Shown here: positions 59,855-64,000 of the stretch, piece after piece
Layout: every line of letters begins with the position of its first letter
Position numbering within the stretch: position 1 is the stretch's first letter
From: Pogonophryne albipinna
Lineage: Eukaryota; Chordata; Actinopteri; Perciformes; Artedidraconidae
Direction: 5' to 3'
Length of the DNA: 64,000 nt
NCBI GenBank assembly: GCA_028583405.1
Contig: JAPTMU010000115.1
Coordinates: 332,501-396,500 of the forward strand
Made by a program: the position numbers and the translations under genes
The notes under the pieces: model-generated
Seen by the model: the letters and a program-made list of their open reading frames with translations, nothing else
Told to the model about the DNA's origin: nothing
The model's database searches: none

Positions 59855-62800
59855 GTTTAAAGTAGAGACACTACATACTGATATACACCTGAACATCAGC
59901 AGGAGAGGACTCTTTAAAGTAGAGACACTACATACTGATATACACCTGAACATCAGCAGGAGAGGACTCTTTAAAGTAGAGACACTACATACTGATATAC
60001 ACCTGAACATCAGCAGGAGAGGACTCTTTAAAGTAGAGACACTACATACTGATATACACCTGAACATCAGCAGGAGAGGACTCTTTAAAGTAGAGACACT
60101 ACATACTGATATACACCTGAACATCAGCAGGAGAGGACTCTTTAAAGTAGAGACACTACATACTGATATACACCTGAACATCAGCAGGAGAGGACTCTTT
60201 AAAGTAGAGACACTACATACTGATATACACCTGAACATCAGCAGGAGAGGACTCTTTAAAGTAGAGACACTACACACTGATATACACCTGAACATCAGCA
60301 GGAGAGGACTCTTTAAAGTAGAGACACTACATACTGATATACACCTGAACATCAGCAGGAGAGGACTCTTTAAAGTAGAGACACTACATACTGATATACA
60401 CCTGAACATCAGCAGGAGAGGACTCTTTAAAGTAGAGACACTACATACTGATATACACCTGAACATCAGCAGGAGAGGACTCTTTAAAGTAGAGACACTA
60501 CATTCTGATATACACCTGAACATCAGCAGGAGAGGACTCTTTAAAGTAGAGACACTACATACTGATATACACCTGAACATCAGCAGGAGAGGACTCTTTA
60601 AAGTAGAGACACTACATACTGATATACACCTGAACATCAGCAGGAGAGGACTCTTTAAAGTAGAGACACTACATACTGATATACACCTGAACATCAGCAG
60701 GAGAGGACTCTTTAAAATAGAGACACTACATACTGATATACACCTGAACATCAGCAGGAGAGGACTCTTTAAAGTAGAGACACTACATACTGATATACAC
60801 CTGAACATCAGCAGGAGAGGACTCTTTAAAGTAGAGACACTACATACTGATATACACCTGAACATCAGCAGGAGAGGACTCTTTAAAGTAGAGACACTAC
60901 ATTCTGATATACACCTGAACATCAGCAGGAGAGGACTCTTTAAAGTAGAGACACTGCATACTGATATACACCTGAACATCAGCAGGAGAGGACTCTTTAA
61001 AGTAGAGACACTACATACTGATATACACCTGAACATCAGCAGGAGAGGACACTTTAAAGTAGAGACGCTACATACTGATATACACCTGAACATCAGCAGG
61101 AGAGGACACTTTAAAGGATTGACACTACATACTGATATACACCTGAACATCAGCAGGAGAGGACTCTTTAAAGGATTGACACTACATTCTGATATACACC
61201 TGAACATCAGCAGGAGAGGACTCTTTAAAGTAGAGACACTACATACTGATATACACCTGAACATCAGCAGGAGAGGACTCTTTAAAGTAGAGACACTACA
61301 TACTGATATACACCTGAACATCAGCAGGAGAGGACTCTTTAAAGTAGAGACACTACATACTGATATACACCTGAACATCAGCAGGAGAGGACTCTTTAAA
61401 GTAGAGACACTACATACTGATATACACCTGAACATCAGCAGAAGAGGACTCTTTAAAGTAGAGACACTACATACTGATATACACCTGAACATCAGCAGGA
61501 GAGGACTCTTTAAAGTAGAGACACTACATACTGATATACACCTGAACATCAGCAGGAGAGGACTCTTTAAAGTAGAGACACTACATACTGATATACACCT
61601 GAACATCAGCAGGAGAGGACTCTTTAAAGTAGAGACACTACATACTGATATACACCTGAACATCAGCAGGAGAGGACTCTTTAAAGTAGAGACACTACAT
61701 ACTGATATACACCTGAACATCAGCAGGAGAGGACACTTTAAAGGATAGACACTACATACTGATATACACCTGAACATCAGCAGGAGAGGACACTTTAAAG
61801 TAGAGACACTACATACTGATATACAGCTGAACATCAGCAGGAGAGGACTCTTTAAAGTAGAGACACTACATACTGATATACAGCTGAACATCAGCAGGAG
61901 AGGACTCTTTAAAGTAGAGACACTACATACTGATATACACCTGAACATCAGCAGGAGAGGACTCTTTAAAGTAGAGACACTACATTCTGATATACACCTG
62001 AACATCAGCAGGAGAGGACTCTTTAAAGTAGAGACACTACATACTGATATACACCTGAACATCAGCAGGAGAGGACTCTTTAAAGTAGAGACACTACATA
62101 CTGATATACACCTGAACATCAGCAGGAGAGGACTCTTTAAAATAGAGACACTACATACTGATATACACCTGAACATCAGCAGGAGAGGACTCTTTAAAGT
62201 AGAGACACTACATACTGATATACACCTGAACATCAGCAGGAGAGGACTCTTTAAAGTAGAGACACTACATACTGATATACACCTGAACATCAGCAGGAGA
62301 GGACTCTTTAAAGTAGAGACACTACATTCTGATATACACCTGAACATCAGCAGGAGAGGACTCTTTAAAGTAGAGATACTGCATACTGATATACACCTGA
62401 ACATCAGCAGGAGAGGACTCTTTAAAGTAGAGACACTACATACTGATATACACCTGAACATCAGCAGGAGAGGACTCTTTAAAGTAGAGACACTACATAC
62501 TGATATACACCTGAACATCAGCAGGAGAGGACTCTTTAAAGTAGAGACACCACATACTGATATACACCTGAACATCAGCAGGAGAGGACTCTTTAAAGTA
62601 GAGACACTACATACTGATATACACCTGAACATCAGCAGGAGAGGACTCTTTAAAGTAGAGACACTACATACTGATATACACCTGAACATCAGCAGGAGAG
62701 GACTGTTTAAAGTAGAGACACTACATACTGATATACACCTGAACATCAGCAGGAGAGGACTCTTTAAAGTAGAGACACTACATACTGATATACACCTGAA

Positions 62801-64000
62801 CATCAGCAGGAGAGGACTCTTTAAAGGATTGACACTACATTCTGATATACACCTGAACATCAGCAGGAAAGGACTGTTTAAAGTAGAGACACTACATACT
62901 GATATACACCTGAACATCAGCAGGAGAGGACTCTTTAAAGTAGAGACGCTACATACTGATATACACCTGAACATCAACAGGAGAGGACACTTTAAAGGAT
63001 TGACACTACATTCTGATATACACCTGAACATCAGCAGGAAAGGACTCTTTAAAGTAGAGACACTACATACTGATATACACCTGAACATCAGCAGGAGAGG
63101 ACTCTTTAAAGTAGAGACACTACATACTGATATACACCTGAACATCAGCAGGAGAGGACTCTTTAAAGTAGAGACGCTACATACTGATATACACCTGAAC
63201 ATCAGCAGGAGAGGACACTTTAAAGGATTGACACTACATTCTGATATACACCTGAACATCAGCAGGAGAGGACTCTTTAAAGTAGAGACACTACATACTG
63301 ATATACACCTGAACATCAGCAGGAGAGGACTCTTTAAAGTAGAGACACTACATACTGATATACACCTGAACATCAGCAGGAGAGGACTCTTTAAAGTAGA
63401 GACACTACATACTGATATACACCTGAACATCAGCAGGAGAGGACTCTTTAAATTAGAGACACTACATACTGATATACACCTGAACATCAGCAGGAGAGGA
63501 CTCTTTAAAGTAGAGACACTGCATACTGATATACACCTGAACATCAGCAGGAGAGGACTCTTTAAAGTAGAGACACTACATACTGATATACACCTGAAGA
63601 TCAGCAGGAGAGGACTCTTTAAAGTAGAGACACTACATACTGATACACACCTGAACATCAGCAGGAGAGGACTCTTTAAAGTAGAGACACTACATACTGA
63701 TATACACCTGAACATCAGCAGGAGAGGACTCTTTAAAGTAGAGAAACTACATACTGATATACACCTGAACATCAGCAGGAGAGGACTCTTTAAAGTAGAG
63801 ACACTACATACTGATATACACCTGAACATCAGCAGGAGAGGACTCTTTAAAGTAGAGACACTACACACTGATATACACCTGAACATCAGCAGGAGAGGAC
63901 TCTTTAAAGTAGAGACACTACATACTGATATACACCTGAACATCAGCAGGAGAGGACTCTTTAAAGTAGAGACGCTACATACTGATATACACCTGAACAT
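59855..64000 (-). repeat. 57-bp minisatellite, array 3 (at least 72 copies)
   Basis: Same unit and orientation as array 2, starting about 1.8 kb after the OGFOD3 stop and running to the window edge. Variant units with CACTTTAAAGGATTGACACT and CATTCTGAT recur at intervals (61048-61190, 61732, 62820, 62985-63015, 63210-63240). This suggests block-wise copying. Open frames over 1400 codons here are artefacts. Confidence 0.97.

Noticed and set aside
59795..64000. A 1401-codon minus-strand frame and a 631-codon plus-strand frame
   Set aside because: Same artefact in array 3; both strands cannot be coding over the same repeats.

Overview
This window comes from a vertebrate nuclear genome, almost certainly a teleost fish. 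The genes are split by GT-AG introns. The repeats are typical of fish: TTAA-flanked miniature elements, hAT elements with 8-bp target duplications, a Harbinger relic, a tRNA-derived SINE with an L2-like tail, and a Ty3/gypsy element. There is no rRNA or tRNA gene, operon or CRISPR array. I could not name the species.

Two protein genes lie head to head. On the minus strand, positions 11945 to 4726 carry the first three coding exons of HEXD (hexosaminidase D, GH20 family). The rest of HEXD lies beyond the left edge. On the plus strand, 12609 to 58069 carries the complete nine-exon OGFOD3, a type II membrane protein with a 2-oxoglutarate/Fe(II) dioxygenase domain, 318 residues. All eight junctions join in frame. 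The same pair is adjacent and divergent in human (17q25), so this is conserved synteny around a probable shared promoter at about 11946-12608.

Layout. 1-4073: a 37-bp minisatellite in a HEXD intron. 4814-11506: a HEXD intron holding a 4.8-kb gypsy element (Gmr1-like, PR before IN, RT and RNase H missing) between two copies of an unidentified repeat. 12677-18117: OGFOD3 introns 1-4 with duplications, foldback elements and a minisatellite that copies the exon 2 splice donor. 18212-20178: the first 57-bp array. 21893-22370: a 15-bp array. 22825-24964: the first 38-bp array. 25567-27640: the second 57-bp array, inverted relative to the first. 28363-29150: the second 38-bp array. 29700-35700: nested TTAA and hAT elements. 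35754-37491: a 44-bp array. 38165-57932: intron 8, with four further tandem arrays or microsatellites and many DNA transposons. 59855-64000: the third 57-bp array, running off the right edge.

The two genes occupy little of the window: about 957 nt (OGFOD3) and 291 nt (HEXD part) are coding. Most of the rest is tandem or dispersed repeat. The most notable points are the inverted 57-bp arrays around OGFOD3 exons 6-7, direct 38-bp arrays around exon 7, a donor-site-derived minisatellite, a retroelement whose LTRs disagree in their middle, and a tandem array of E-box motifs.
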